Source: a bacterium (GTDB lineage: Bacteria; Pseudomonadota; Alphaproteobacteria; Rhizobiales; Aestuariivirgaceae). From it: a DNA stretch of 64,000 nucleotides. The notes beneath the pieces were generated by a model that ran no database searches, was not told the origin of the DNA, and worked only from the letters and a program-made list of their open reading frames with translations. Position numbers and translations under genes: made by a program. Location: assembly GCA_022842165.1 (NCBI GenBank), contig JALHQC010000002.1:1-64000 (forward strand), read 5' to 3'. This document shows positions 29,529 through 37,732 of the stretch, one piece after another. Numbering within the stretch: the stretch's first letter is position 1; each line of letters begins with the position of its first letter.

Positions 29529-30196
29529 GCCGCTTTGGCGGCCGGAACCCTGTCGAGAATCAGTTCGAGGTCGCCGCGGAACATCTGGCGGGCGGCGGCG
29601 GCATCGCGCGCGTTGGGAATGCGGAGCAGCGATGAGGGATGCACGGTGATGAGCACCGGAACGCCGTCGGCGGTCTGCTCGAAATGGCTGCGGCGCTTCA
29701 GGATATCGCGGCCATTGCCGGTCAAGGATTGGGTGGCGGTGGCGCCCAGGGCCACGAAGAGCTTCGGCTTCACCAGTGCGGCCTCGATCCGGAGCCACCA
29801 TTTGCAGGCTTCGATCTCGGAGGTGTCGGGCTTCTTGTGGAGGCGGAAGGAGCCCCGCGGCTCGTGCTTGAAATGCTTCACCGCATTGGTGACGTAGCAT
29901 TTGGCGCGGTCGAGCCCCACTTCCTGCAGCAGCGTATCGAAAAGGCGGCCGGCGGGACCGACGAAGGGACGGCCGGCGATATCTTCCTTGTCGCCCGGCT
30001 GCTCGCCCACGAACATGATCGGCGCCTTGGCGGGGCCTTCGCCGAACACCGTCTGGGTGCCGAGCAGATAGAGCGGGCAGCGGGTGCAGAGCTTTGCCGC
30101 CTCGCGCGCTGCATCAAGCGTGCGCGGCAATGCCACGTCGCTCCCTTCCAGCAGCGGCATATCGGATTCGAGTGTTCGGCGCGGTTTCCTGTCCAT
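29525..30196 (-). CDS. udgX: UdgX-type uracil-DNA glycosylase (Fe-S)
   Basis: A 223-residue member of the UDG superfamily. It has CTRCPL (Cys37, Cys40) of the Fe-S site, GEQPGDKED (motif A, 65-72), AVKHFK followed by the R-loop EPRGSFRLHKKP with His120, and VHPSSLLR (motif B, from 185). GEQPGD and the R-loop histidine are the known marks of UdgX, which forms a covalent bond to DNA at the uracil site. ATG 30196 gives the family length; the longer open frame runs through the repeat nest. Confidence 0.86.
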   Translation of the reverse strand: MDRKPRRTLESDMPLLEGSDVALPRTLDAAREAAKLCTRCPLYLLGTQTVFGEGPAKAPIMFVGEQPGDKEDIAGRPFVGPAGRLFDTLLQEVGLDRAKCYVTNAVKHFKHEPRGSFRLHKKPDTSEIEACKWWLRIEAALVKPKLFVALGATATQSLTGNGRDILKRRSHFEQTADGVPVLITVHPSSLLRIPNARDAAAARQMFRGDLELILDRVPAAKAA

Positions 30197-30400
30197 GGAC
30201 TGGAGAATCCGCGAGGAGTCCGGAAGGTTCCGCTGCCAGGACCTCTGGCATCGCGTCAGGATGGCGGATCGCGCCAGGTGGAATTGAATGGAGGGGATGC
30301 CCCTGCCATGGCTCCAGCCCTTGCGGCCGTCGAGAAGTAGGTGGTGGTGTGATGGGCCGAAGCCACGGATAGAGACGCAGCGATTTGTGCCGGGGCCAGA

Positions 30401-30464
30401 TTCTTCGCGATGGAATGTAGAGCCATCCCTAGCCATTGAAGGCGCTTGGGCCGTAGTACCCAAG
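30401..30464 (-). repeat. Conserved hairpin-bearing element, copy B, with an extra upstream hairpin
   Basis: Read on the minus strand: a hairpin CTTGGG/CCCAAG (30464-30445), then GCGCCTTCAATGGCTAGG, a stem GATGG/CCATC with a 9-nt loop, then GCGAAGAA. Flanks are identical to copy A at 1-43, while the stem differs by two compensatory pairs. It lies about 205 nt before the udgX start on the same strand, so it may be within its leader transcript. Family not recognised. Confidence 0.5.
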
Positions 30465-30697
30465 GGTCCTGACCGAAGCTCCCGGGGGATGGAGGTGCTG
30501 TCATTCCTTCACCCCGCAGGCGCTGCCTGCTCATCCGGTCAATGCGAGACGCTGTGCACATTGTCCCCTCCTGTCCGGTTGAACTGTGGAGAATGTAGTC
30601 CTATCCTGCCCGGAAAGTCAAGGAATATTTTCAGCACCGGAAGGAAGCGGGGCCCCGGCCTGCGCCGGGGTGACGGTACTTATTGATACCTCCCTCA

Positions 30698-30763
30698 AAC
30701 CATCACCCTCCGATCCCCTCGAACCGTCACCCTCCGATCCCCCCAAGCCGTCACCCTCCGCGC
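30698..30763. repeat. 24-bp tandem repeat, about 2.7 copies
   Basis: Units start at 30698, 30722 and 30746, each beginning AACC or AGCC and carrying the shared core GTCACCCTCCG (ATCACCCTCCG in unit 1). The third unit runs into the GCAGGCGGAGGG hairpin. There are no spacers, so this is not a CRISPR array. Confidence 0.75.
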
Positions 30764-30930
30764 AGGCGGAGGGCCCAGCTTTCCTCATTCACGCCTATTG
30801 ATGAATGGGTCGCCGGAACGAGTCCGGCGATGACAGATGGATGGGAGTGGTGCGTGTGGCGCGCTTCGAGGCCTTGCTGCGCAGGGCTCCTCAGCGTGAG
30901 GGTTGTAGGAGGGTCGCGCCAGGCAATGGG

Positions 30931-33030
30931 CTAGCCTTCGATCCTCGAGAAATCCGCCACTTCCTGGGTTGCCGCGCGGATGCGGTTCAGGAGCTTCAGG
31001 CGGTTCTCGCGGAAGGTTGCGTCCTTGTCGTTGACCGTCACATGTTCGAAGAACTGGTCGACGGGGCCACGGAGCTTGGCGATCGCCGTCATCGCGGCTT
31101 CGAAATCCTCGTGCTCGATCGCCTTGCGCGTCTGCCCCACAGCTTGCGTGATGGCCGAGTGCAGCGTCTTTTCCTCGCCCTTGATGAGCTGGTTAATGTG
31201 AACGTCGCCCTCATAGGAGCGGCCATCTTTCTTTTCCTCGATTTTCAGGATGTTGGAGGCGCGCTTGACGCCGGCGAGGAGGTTCTTGCCGTCATCGGTT
31301 TCGAGGAACTTCGAAAGTGCCTCGACGCGTTTTGATACTGCACGAAAATCATCGACAGCGCCTGATGATGTGTAGGTTCCAAGCGATGACTGTAGTCCGA
31401 CGTAAAACACAGCATCAACTAGATCGTGTCGCATTCCGCGATCCTTGAAGTAGATTTTAAGCCTTTCTGCAAGAAATGCTAGAAGGTTATCAAACTCCAA
31501 GCGTCCAAAATCTATTGGAGCAATCAATTGAGACATCGTCGGGTATACTGAAAGCAGCCTAAAACGAATTTCTCCTTCTTGAATAATTCTTAGCATCCCT
31601 AGAGCTGCACGTCTGAGGGCATAGGGGTCTTTCGATCCCGTCGGCTTCTCATCAATTGCCCAGAAGCCTACCAGCGTGTCGAGCTTGTCAGCCAAGGCTA
31701 CGGCCTGTCCCACACGCGAAACCGGGATCGTGTCGCTCGGACCCACCGGCTTGTAGTGATCGCGGATGGCGTCGGCGACTTCGGGATCGACGTTCTGGTC
31801 GAGCGCGTAGTAGCGGCCCATGAGGCCTTGCAGTTCGGGGAATTCGCCGACCATGCCCGTCACCAGATCGGCCTTCGCCAATCGTGCCGCGAGCTTGGCC
31901 TTCTCGACATCCGCGCCGATGGTCTTGGCGATTTCGCCAGCCAGCGCCTCGATGCGCTTGACGCGTTCGCCCTGGCTGCCGAGTTTCGCGTGGAAGGTGA
32001 TCTGGTCCAGCTTCTCCGACCATTTTTCGAGGCTGACCTTGCGGTCCTGATCCCAGAAGAATTTCGCATCGCTCAGTCTTGCGGCGATGACCTTGTTGTT
32101 GCCGGCGATGATGGTCTTGCCGCCGTCTTTCGCGACAAGGTTCGCCACCATCAGATAGCGGTTGGCGAGCTTGCCGGTGACCGTGTTCTTGAGCGCGAAG
32201 CACTTCTGGTGGGTCTTGATCGAGGTGATGATGACTTCCGGCGGTACGGCCAGGAAGCTTTCGTCGAAGGAGCCCATCAGCACCACGGGCCATTCCACCA
32301 AGCCTGCGGTTTCCTTGAGAAGCCCCTCGTCCTCGATCAATTCGAGGCCTTGCGCGAAGGCCAGATTCCGCGCTTCGGTGCGGATCGTTTCGACGCGGGT
32401 GTGGAGATCGACGATGACCTTGCTGTCGTAGAGCTTCCGCGCATAGTCCTCGAAGCGGCGGACCTCGATCGACTGCGATCCCATGAAGCGGTGGCCGCGC
32501 GTGAGGTTGCCGCTTGAAATCCCCTCGATCTCGAAGGGGACCACTTCGCCATCGAAGGTGCAGACAATCGAATGCAGCGGGCGCACCCAGCGCAGTGTGC
32601 CCGAGCCCCAGCGCATGGATTTGGGCCAGGGGAACTTGCGGATCACGTCCGGCACCGTTGCGGCGATGATGCCGGTTGCGTCGCGGCCGGGCCTGCGGAT
32701 GACGGCCAAATAGAACTGGCCCTTCTTGTCGTCCTGAATTTTCAACTGGTCGAGCTGCAGGCCGGTCGATTTCAGGAAGCCGTCGATGGCGGGTTTTGGC
32801 GCATCGACGCGGGGGCCCTTGCGCTCTTCCGCGACATCGGCTGCCTTGGCATCCAAGCCTTCGACCGAGAGGACGAGACGGCGGGCGCCGCCGTGGGCCT
32901 GCGCGCCTTCATAGGTGAGGCCTGCCTCGACCAGCGCGCTGGTGACCATCGCCTTCAAATCTTCCGCCGCCTTGTGCTGCATGCGGGCGGGGATTTCTTC
33001 GGAAAAGAGTTCGATGAGCAGTTCAGGCAT
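30931..33030 (-). CDS. glyS: Glycyl-tRNA synthetase beta subunit
   Basis: A 699-residue subunit of the alpha2beta2 bacterial GlyRS. It begins PELLIELFSEEIPARMQ, the family start, and ends in a DALR-type anticodon-binding region. It is full length without frameshift. Codon use changes sharply inside the gene: bases 31321-31620 are 45 percent GC by direct count (134 of 300) against 60 percent in the adjacent 60 bases. The low-GC patch encodes the segment around KDPYALRRAALGMLRII through YVGLQSSLGTY. The partner glyQ lies upstream, with a CDGSH gene between. Confidence 0.96.
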   Translation of the reverse strand: MPELLIELFSEEIPARMQHKAAEDLKAMVTSALVEAGLTYEGAQAHGGARRLVLSVEGLDAKAADVAEERKGPRVDAPKPAIDGFLKSTGLQLDQLKIQDDKKGQFYLAVIRRPGRDATGIIAATVPDVIRKFPWPKSMRWGSGTLRWVRPLHSIVCTFDGEVVPFEIEGISSGNLTRGHRFMGSQSIEVRRFEDYARKLYDSKVIVDLHTRVETIRTEARNLAFAQGLELIEDEGLLKETAGLVEWPVVLMGSFDESFLAVPPEVIITSIKTHQKCFALKNTVTGKLANRYLMVANLVAKDGGKTIIAGNNKVIAARLSDAKFFWDQDRKVSLEKWSEKLDQITFHAKLGSQGERVKRIEALAGEIAKTIGADVEKAKLAARLAKADLVTGMVGEFPELQGLMGRYYALDQNVDPEVADAIRDHYKPVGPSDTIPVSRVGQAVALADKLDTLVGFWAIDEKPTGSKDPYALRRAALGMLRIIQEGEIRFRLLSVYPTMSQLIAPIDFGRLEFDNLLAFLAERLKIYFKDRGMRHDLVDAVFYVGLQSSLGTYTSSGAVDDFRAVSKRVEALSKFLETDDGKNLLAGVKRASNILKIEEKKDGRSYEGDVHINQLIKGEEKTLHSAITQAVGQTRKAIEHEDFEAAMTAIAKLRGPVDQFFEHVTVNDKDATFRENRLKLLNRIRAATQEVADFSRIEG

Positions 33031-33116
33031 GAGACGTCTCCGGGACGGGCCGGGGATTAGCAGTCCTGATTTGCATTGTCACCTTTGGAGAGGAGGAAGG
33101 GGTTCGCCTTGTTACG

Positions 33117-33200
33117 TCATCCCCGCGAAAGCGGGGACCCCGCTGCTTCGCTGATAAAGAATAAGAAAAGCTGGGCTCCCGCCTTCGCGGGGGTGACGGA
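33117..33200. repeat. Palindromic repeat (GTCATCCCCGCG... / ...CGCGGGGGTGACG)
   Basis: Two arms of about 25 bp in inverted orientation, each itself a small hairpin (CCCCGCGAAAGCGGGG; CCCGCCTTCGCGGG). A related arm with a different stem sits at 30746-30785, sharing the AAGCTGGGC and GTGACGG flanks. It lies between the CDGSH gene and glyS, inside a likely operon. Confidence 0.75.
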
Positions 33201-33212
33201 GTTTGGGGTGAA

Positions 33213-33452
33213 CTAAAGCGCCTTGTGGCTGCCGTCGCAGAAGGGGCCGGCCTTGGTGGACTTGCAGGCGCAGAAGAACTTGCGGCCGGCGGCTTCGGCT
33301 GTCCATTTCATCGGCGCGAATTCGGTGCCCTTGTGGCTGCCGTCGCAGAAGGGCTGGTTCTTCGATTGCCCGCAGGCGCACCAGAAATAGGATTTTCCCG
33401 CCTCGACTTCGACGGGGATGGGGGACTTCTGGGCGATCATGGGACTGGTCAT
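33213..33452 (-). CDS. Dual CDGSH iron-sulfur protein
   Basis: A 79-residue protein made almost wholly of two CDGSH zinc-finger-like 2Fe-2S sites: Cys25, Cys27, Cys36 and His40, then Cys61, Cys63, Cys72 and His76. Each site uses three cysteines and one histidine. Bacterial members are small redox or cluster-transfer proteins of undefined role. ATG 33452 has GGAGAG upstream. It lies between glyQ and glyS on the same strand. Confidence 0.93.
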   Translation of the reverse strand: MTSPMIAQKSPIPVEVEAGKSYFWCACGQSKNQPFCDGSHKGTEFAPMKWTAEAAGRKFFCACKSTKAGPFCDGSHKAL

Positions 33453-33486
33453 CGAAGCTCTCCAATAAACTCTGGTTGCCGAGGGG

Positions 33487-34395
33487 TCAGGCGGCGCGGC
33501 CGCCTGTTGTCTTGCTCCAGGCTTCGCAGCAGCCCTTGGCCAGCTCGCGCACGCGGAGGATATAGGCCTGGCGTTCGGTGACCGAGATGACGCCCCTCGC
33601 ATCGAGCAGGTTGAAGGTGTGGGAGGCCTTGATGCACTGGTCGTAGGCGGGAAGGGCCAATTCGTGGCGGCCGTCCCCGTTCCCGGCTTCGAGCAATGCG
33701 TGGCATTCCTTCTCGGCATCGATGAAGTGCTGGTGGAGCGCTTCCGTGTTGGCGTGTTCGAAATTATAGCGTGAGAATTCCTGCTCGGCCTGGAGGAACA
33801 CGTCGCCATAGGAGATGCGCTTCGCGCCCTCCTGGCCGTTGAAATTGAGGTCATAGACATTGTCGACGCCCTGCACATACATGGCGAGGCGTTCGAGGCC
33901 GTAGGTCAGCTCGCCCGAGACGGGAGAACAGTCGAGCCCGCCGACTTGCTGGAAGTAGGTGAACTGCGAGACTTCCATGCCATCGCACCAGACTTCCCAG
34001 CCGAGCCCCCAGGCGCCGAGCGTGGGGCTTTCCCAGTCATCTTCCACGAAGCGGATGTCGTGCAGCGAACGGTCGATGCCGATCGCTTGCAGCGAACCGA
34101 GGTAGAGTTCCTGCAGGTCGGGCGGCGAGGGCTTCATGATCACCTGATACTGGTAATAATGCTGCAGCCGGTTGGGGTTTTCGCCATAGCGGCCATCCTT
34201 GGGTCGGCGCGACGGCTGCACGTAAGCCGCGGCCCAGGGGCGGGGCCCGACCGAGCGCAGCGTGGTGGCGGGATGAAAGGTGCCGGCACCCACTTCCATG
34301 TCATAGGGCTGGAGGATGACGCAGCCCTTTTCGCCCCAATACTGGTGGAGCGTGAGGATCAGGTCCTGAAAGGACCGGGTGGGGTTGAGAGCCAT
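33487..34395 (-). CDS. glyQ: Glycyl-tRNA synthetase alpha subunit
   Basis: A 302-residue catalytic subunit of alpha2beta2 Gly[35 protein letters not shown] and [18 protein letters not shown] are conserved class II active-site segments. The ATG at 34395 is the family start; the open frame extends 19 codons further. glyQ, the CDGSH gene and glyS are in the same orientation. Confidence 0.97.
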   Translation of the reverse strand: MALNPTRSFQDLILTLHQYWGEKGCVILQPYDMEVGAGTFHPATTLRSVGPRPWAAAYVQPSRRPKDGRYGENPNRLQHYYQYQVIMKPSPPDLQELYLGSLQAIGIDRSLHDIRFVEDDWESPTLGAWGLGWEVWCDGMEVSQFTYFQQVGGLDCSPVSGELTYGLERLAMYVQGVDNVYDLNFNGQEGAKRISYGDVFLQAEQEFSRYNFEHANTEALHQHFIDAEKECHALLEAGNGDGRHELALPAYDQCIKASHTFNLLDARGVISVTERQAYILRVRELAKGCCEAWSKTTGGRAA

Positions 34396-34487
34396 GGGTC
34401 TTGGGCCTTTGCGCGGGGGAGTAGCCTGCCGGCCAGACCCATAGATGCCCAAGCTGGCGCGGTCAACTTCGCGCTAGACTTGGCGGA

Positions 34488-35363
34488 ATGCCGTACGTAC
34501 CAAGGACGCGGGCGATTCAGAAGCGGAGCCAGCGGATCATGCATCAATCCTCGCGTCTCAAGTTCGAGTGTTTCGTCGACGCCTATATGAGAGACGGAGA
34601 CGGGTCCGGGGGGCGGACGGTGCTCGACGTCGGGTCGCGGCAGGTGAGTGCTGCGGCCTACAGCTACCGCCAGGCGCTCGACGGGCTGGGCGTTACCTAT
34701 ACCGGGCTCGACCTCGAGGCGGGCATCAATGTCGACATCGTGCCGGCCAACCCGTTCATCTGGGACGAGATCGAGGACGAGACGTTCGACTTCGTGATCT
34801 CGGGGCAGGCCTTCGAGCACAATCCCTTCATGTGGATCACCACGGCGGAAATCGCCCGGGTGCTGAAGCCCGGAGGCCTCGCCTTCATCATCGCGCCGAG
34901 TGCCGGCAACGTGCACCGCTTTCCCTATGACTGCTGGCGCTATTATCCGGATTCATGGGCGGCGCTGGCGGCGGTGACGCAGCTTGAACTGGCCGAATCG
35001 ATTCGCGAGCCGGAGCGCCTCGCCGCGGTGGTGAACGGCGGGCGGTGGAAGGATTCGGCGGCGATCCTGCGGAAGCCGGCGCTGGCGGAGAAGGCCATGC
35101 GCGCGGATTTCTATGCCAACCTCGCCCTGGTCGTGGCGCCCTTCAAGGCGCGGCGCTACGAGGTCGTACCGGCGGTGCTGAACGAAGGGCCCTGCTTCGA
35201 GCGCTATGAGATTCTCGCCAGGGCATCGGAGGGGGCCGCAGCGGAGCCCGCGGTCAAAGGCCGGCGCGGCGGGGCGCCGGCCAAGCTCGGCCCCGCCCGC
35301 GAAAGGCTGCGCGCGGCGCGGCGCGCAGCACGGCGCAGGGACCGGCAGGCCGGCCCGGATTGA
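34488..35363 (+). CDS. SAM-dependent methyltransferase-like protein with a basic C-terminal tail
   Basis: A 291-residue protein. The class I methyltransferase core is visible: VLDVGSRQVSAAAYSY for the SAM loop (GxG is degenerate), YTGLDLEAG, then FDFVISGQAFEHNPFMW and ARVLKPGGLAFII. Such proteins are often found in polysaccharide or glycosylation clusters, but none is adjacent here. The last 40 residues are arginine/alanine-rich and may bind nucleic acid or be disordered. An internal ATG at 34539 is an alternative start. Divergent from glyQ. Confidence 0.75.
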   Translation: MPYVPRTRAIQKRSQRIMHQSSRLKFECFVDAYMRDGDGSGGRTVLDVGSRQVSAAAYSYRQALDGLGVTYTGLDLEAGINVDIVPANPFIWDEIEDETFDFVISGQAFEHNPFMWITTAEIARVLKPGGLAFIIAPSAGNVHRFPYDCWRYYPDSWAALAAVTQLELAESIREPERLAAVVNGGRWKDSAAILRKPALAEKAMRADFYANLALVVAPFKARRYEVVPAVLNEGPCFERYEILARASEGAAAEPAVKGRRGGAPAKLGPARERLRAARRAARRRDRQAGPD

Positions 35364-35383
35364 ACCGGGCCGCTGCCCAGCCG

Positions 35384-36502
35384 TTACTGGTCGCAGGTGC
35401 ACTCCGGAGTCTGGTCGGTGTCGGCGACCTCCTCTTCCTCGATGTCGCCGAGGTTAGGATCTTCCTCGTCCACCACCTCGTCCGTGCCTTCGTCGGTGCC
35501 CTCGTCGGTGCCGGTGTCCTTCTGGTCGGCGGAATTGGCCCAGCCGACGATCGTCTCGGTGTGGGCGGCGTTCAGGCGTGAAGCCCACCAGGAGTTCTGC
35601 TGGTCGTTCTGGGAGGCGACGTGGATGCCGACGATCTGCCAGGCATCATCGGCCTTGCCCTTGAACCACAGGGGCGAGCCCATCATGGTGGCCAGCGACT
35701 CGCCCTTGCCGGGGCAGCGGTAAAAGATGTGGTTTTCCTCGACCGCATCGGTGGTGCAGCGCGATTCCCACATGGTGAGCGATGGCGTGCCGGCGAAGGG
35801 GTAGCCGGTGAGGGTGAGCTTCGGGTTGGGCTTGGGCATGTCGCCGAAGCCGAACCAGCCGGTCTGGTCGCCGATGGGCTGTTCGAGTTCGATCAGGCCA
35901 TAGGCGAAGTTGAGGTCGCCAGTCTGGGCGAAGCCCTTGGCCACCCAGACGTTCTTCCACGCCACTTCGCCGAACGGCGTCTTCTTGCCGTCCATCGCCG
36001 GATAGAAATTGAGATTGTCGTAGAATTTCTTGCCCTTCAGGTCGTAAACGCACCAGGCGGCGGTGAGCACGAAACGCTGCATCACCACGGTGCCGGAGCA
36101 GCCGGAGGCGACGACGCCCATGGTGGTGTAGGGAAATTCGGCGGTGTTGGCGATGCGCTTCAGCTGGCCCTTGTTGGCTGCGCCGCCGATCAGGCCCGAC
36201 TGCTTGCCCATGAGCATGCGCTTGACGCGCGGCGAGGCGCCGATCTCGGTCTGGGTGCCGTCGCGGCTGCCCTTGATGGCGCCGAGACCGTCGAGCAGCT
36301 GCTGCGGCGCCATGGCGGCGGGCGCCTTGGCCTTGGGCTGCATCATGGGGGCCGACGGCGCGGATAGCGTGCCGATGTCGGCTTCCGACTGCTGCAGCGC
36401 GGGAAGCGATGGCGGCTTGAACGAGGGCTGGGGTTTACCGGCAGCAAGGCTTGCGCCGCTCAGCATCAGGGATGCGAGCAGCACGGACAGGGCACGTATC
36501 AT
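35384..36502 (-). CDS. Secreted trypsin-fold protein lacking the catalytic triad (pseudoprotease)
   Basis: A 372-residue exported protein with a signal peptide (about 1-21), a proline/alanine-rich linker, and a chymotrypsin-like domain from about 120 to 325. The disulfide partners Cys135 and Cys151 and the core TAA-C and GSPLW frames are kept. The catalytic His is Trp150 (TAAWC instead of TAAHC), the Asp position reads Ala200, and the Ser is Met274 (MGSP instead of SGSP). The C terminus carries GTDE repeats and an acidic tail ending in two cysteines. It is likely a binding protein or a regulatory pseudoenzyme; the role is unknown. Confidence 0.8.
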   Translation of the reverse strand: MIRALSVLLASLMLSGASLAAGKPQPSFKPPSLPALQQSEADIGTLSAPSAPMMQPKAKAPAAMAPQQLLDGLGAIKGSRDGTQTEIGASPRVKRMLMGKQSGLIGGAANKGQLKRIANTAEFPYTTMGVVASGCSGTVVMQRFVLTAAWCVYDLKGKKFYDNLNFYPAMDGKKTPFGEVAWKNVWVAKGFAQTGDLNFAYGLIELEQPIGDQTGWFGFGDMPKPNPKLTLTGYPFAGTPSLTMWESRCTTDAVEENHIFYRCPGKGESLATMMGSPLWFKGKADDAWQIVGIHVASQNDQQNSWWASRLNAAHTETIVGWANSADQKDTGTDEGTDEGTDEVVDEEDPNLGDIEEEEVADTDQTPECTCDQ

Positions 36503-36609
36503 GGAAACTCCTCTGGATCAAAAGGACGTCAAACCCTCTCCAGAGAACCATAAAACGGCACGAATGTCCAAAATAAGGTAGAGCGCGGCCAGGAGGGCCG
36601 TCAGCGGCC

Positions 36610-36795
36610 TCAGCTCTCGGGGTAGTAGATGCCGGTGCGCGGATCCTGGCGGAGCCTGATCCGCGACTGCGGATGCGGCGTGCGATGGGCATTTGCCCGC
36701 ACCTTCACGGCTTGCAATTCGCGCATCATGTGCCTGACCGCGAGGATCGAGACGATCCCGGCTAGCAAAACGGTCAAGGCCTTCAAAATCACCAT
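36610..36795 (-). CDS. Small single-pass membrane protein
   Basis: 61 residues: a hydrophobic segment (VILKALTVLLAGIVSILAV) followed by a basic cytoplasmic or periplasmic tail ending RTGIYYPES. ATG 36795 has GGAGG about 7 nt upstream, supporting this short gene over the longer open frame. Function not recognised. It lies between the S49 peptidase and the pseudoprotease genes, in the same orientation. Confidence 0.65.
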   Translation of the reverse strand: MVILKALTVLLAGIVSILAVRHMMRELQAVKVRANAHRTPHPQSRIRLRQDPRTGIYYPES

Positions 36796-36826
36796 CAGAA
36801 CCTCCACTGGCTCTTTCCTCCTACGA

Positions 36827-37675
36827 TCATAACCCGAAACGGGACCACATTGCACGTGTTTCGATGGCATCGATGGCGGCTGCCGCAAAATCAGGCGCCA
36901 CGGCGCCAAAGCCAAGCCGGCGCAGGCCCCAGCCCTGGCTTGCCGCGATATTGCGGATCTGCACCTTGTCGCCGAATTTCTGGCGCAGCACGGCATGCAT
37001 GTGGCCGATGCCGTCGATCAGACCTTTCTCCAGCGCCTGGCGGCCCGACCAGAAGGCGCCCGAAAATAGTTCGGAGTCGGCACCATTGAGTTTCGATCCG
37101 CGCCGCGACTTGACGAGTTCCTTGAAAGCGCCGTGCACGTCGGCCTGCAGGTTCAGCAAATGGTCGATGTCTTCCTGGCGCTCGGGCCGGAAGGGATCGA
37201 GCATCGACTTCGATTCGCCAGACGTGTGGACGCGGCGCTCGATGCCGAGCTTGGCGATCGCCTCCACAAAACCGAAACCGGCGGAAATGACCCCGATCGA
37301 TCCGATGACCGAGCTTTCGTCGCCATAAATCTCATCGCCCGCGCAGGCCAGCCAATAGCCGCCCGAGGCCGCCACATCCTCGCAGAAAACGTAGACCGGA
37401 AGCTTGTACTCGGTGGCGAGGTCGCGGATGCGGGAATGGATCAGCGCCGACTGCACGGGAGAGCCGCCCGGCGAATTCACCGTGATCGCCACGGCGGCGA
37501 TGCCACGCTTCGCGAAGGCGCGTTCCAGCACATCGCCAGCGCCGCGGAAGGTGAGTGCGGGCCGCAATGGCGAGCCGATACCGATGGCGCCGTTCAGCGC
37601 CACATGATTGACCACCGGAACGGACTTGCGGAAGCGCGAGGGGATAAGCCGGCTGAGGAAGGATTGTCTTGCCAT
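36827..37675 (-). CDS. S49 family peptidase (SppA/SohB-like)
   Basis: A 282-residue serine peptidase of the ClpP-like fold. ITVNSPGGSPVQSALI and CEDVAASGGYWLACAGDEIY (nucleophile Ser in ASGG) with Lys in GESKSMLDPF give the Ser/Lys dyad. It probably degrades signal peptides or membrane-protein fragments. It has no clear N-terminal signal. It is the last gene of a DUF2007-TrmN6-S49 run and conserved next to glyQ in rhizobia. Confidence 0.9.
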   Translation of the reverse strand: MARQSFLSRLIPSRFRKSVPVVNHVALNGAIGIGSPLRPALTFRGAGDVLERAFAKRGIAAVAITVNSPGGSPVQSALIHSRIRDLATEYKLPVYVFCEDVAASGGYWLACAGDEIYGDESSVIGSIGVISAGFGFVEAIAKLGIERRVHTSGESKSMLDPFRPERQEDIDHLLNLQADVHGAFKELVKSRRGSKLNGADSELFSGAFWSGRQALEKGLIDGIGHMHAVLRQKFGDKVQIRNIAASQGWGLRRLGFGAVAPDFAAAAIDAIETRAMWSRFGL

Positions 37676-37732
37676 GGCAGCAAGATAGGAAGCGAGAGGT
37701 GCAACCGCAAGCGGCGGGCTGCCGCCGCCGGG

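Larger units (their letters stand above)
30197..30930. other. 734-bp gene-free region: hairpin element plus a nest of several repeat families
   Basis: No credible gene. From the udgX side it holds the conserved hairpin element copy B with an adjacent hairpin (30401-30464), then a nest from about 30640: a GC-rich hairpin ending in GTGACGG (30647-30676), a 24-bp tandem repeat, an arm matching the 33117-33200 family, a CGCCGG/CCGGCG hairpin at 30811-30829, and an element at 30864-30901 related to the 41032-41174 repeat. ORFs here are shadows. Confidence 0.65.

Noticed and set aside
30256-30561. A 101-residue minus-strand open frame through hairpin element copy B
   Set aside because: It covers the repeat element and the udgX leader. 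The element's other copy at 1-43 has a 2-nt length difference that breaks the frame, so conservation is not at protein level.
30698-30763. Possible CRISPR-like repeats
   Set aside because: Units are contiguous at a 24-bp period with no spacers, there are fewer than three full copies, and no cas genes are nearby.
30197-30930. tRNA, SRP RNA, tmRNA or RNase P RNA in the large gap
   Set aside because: No cloverleaf, no GGAAGCAGCC-type SRP core, and no GAGGAAAGTC-type RNase P core was found on either strand.
30931-33030. glyS as a pseudogene because of its odd composition
   Set aside because: The frame is uninterrupted, full length and conserved across the low-GC patch.
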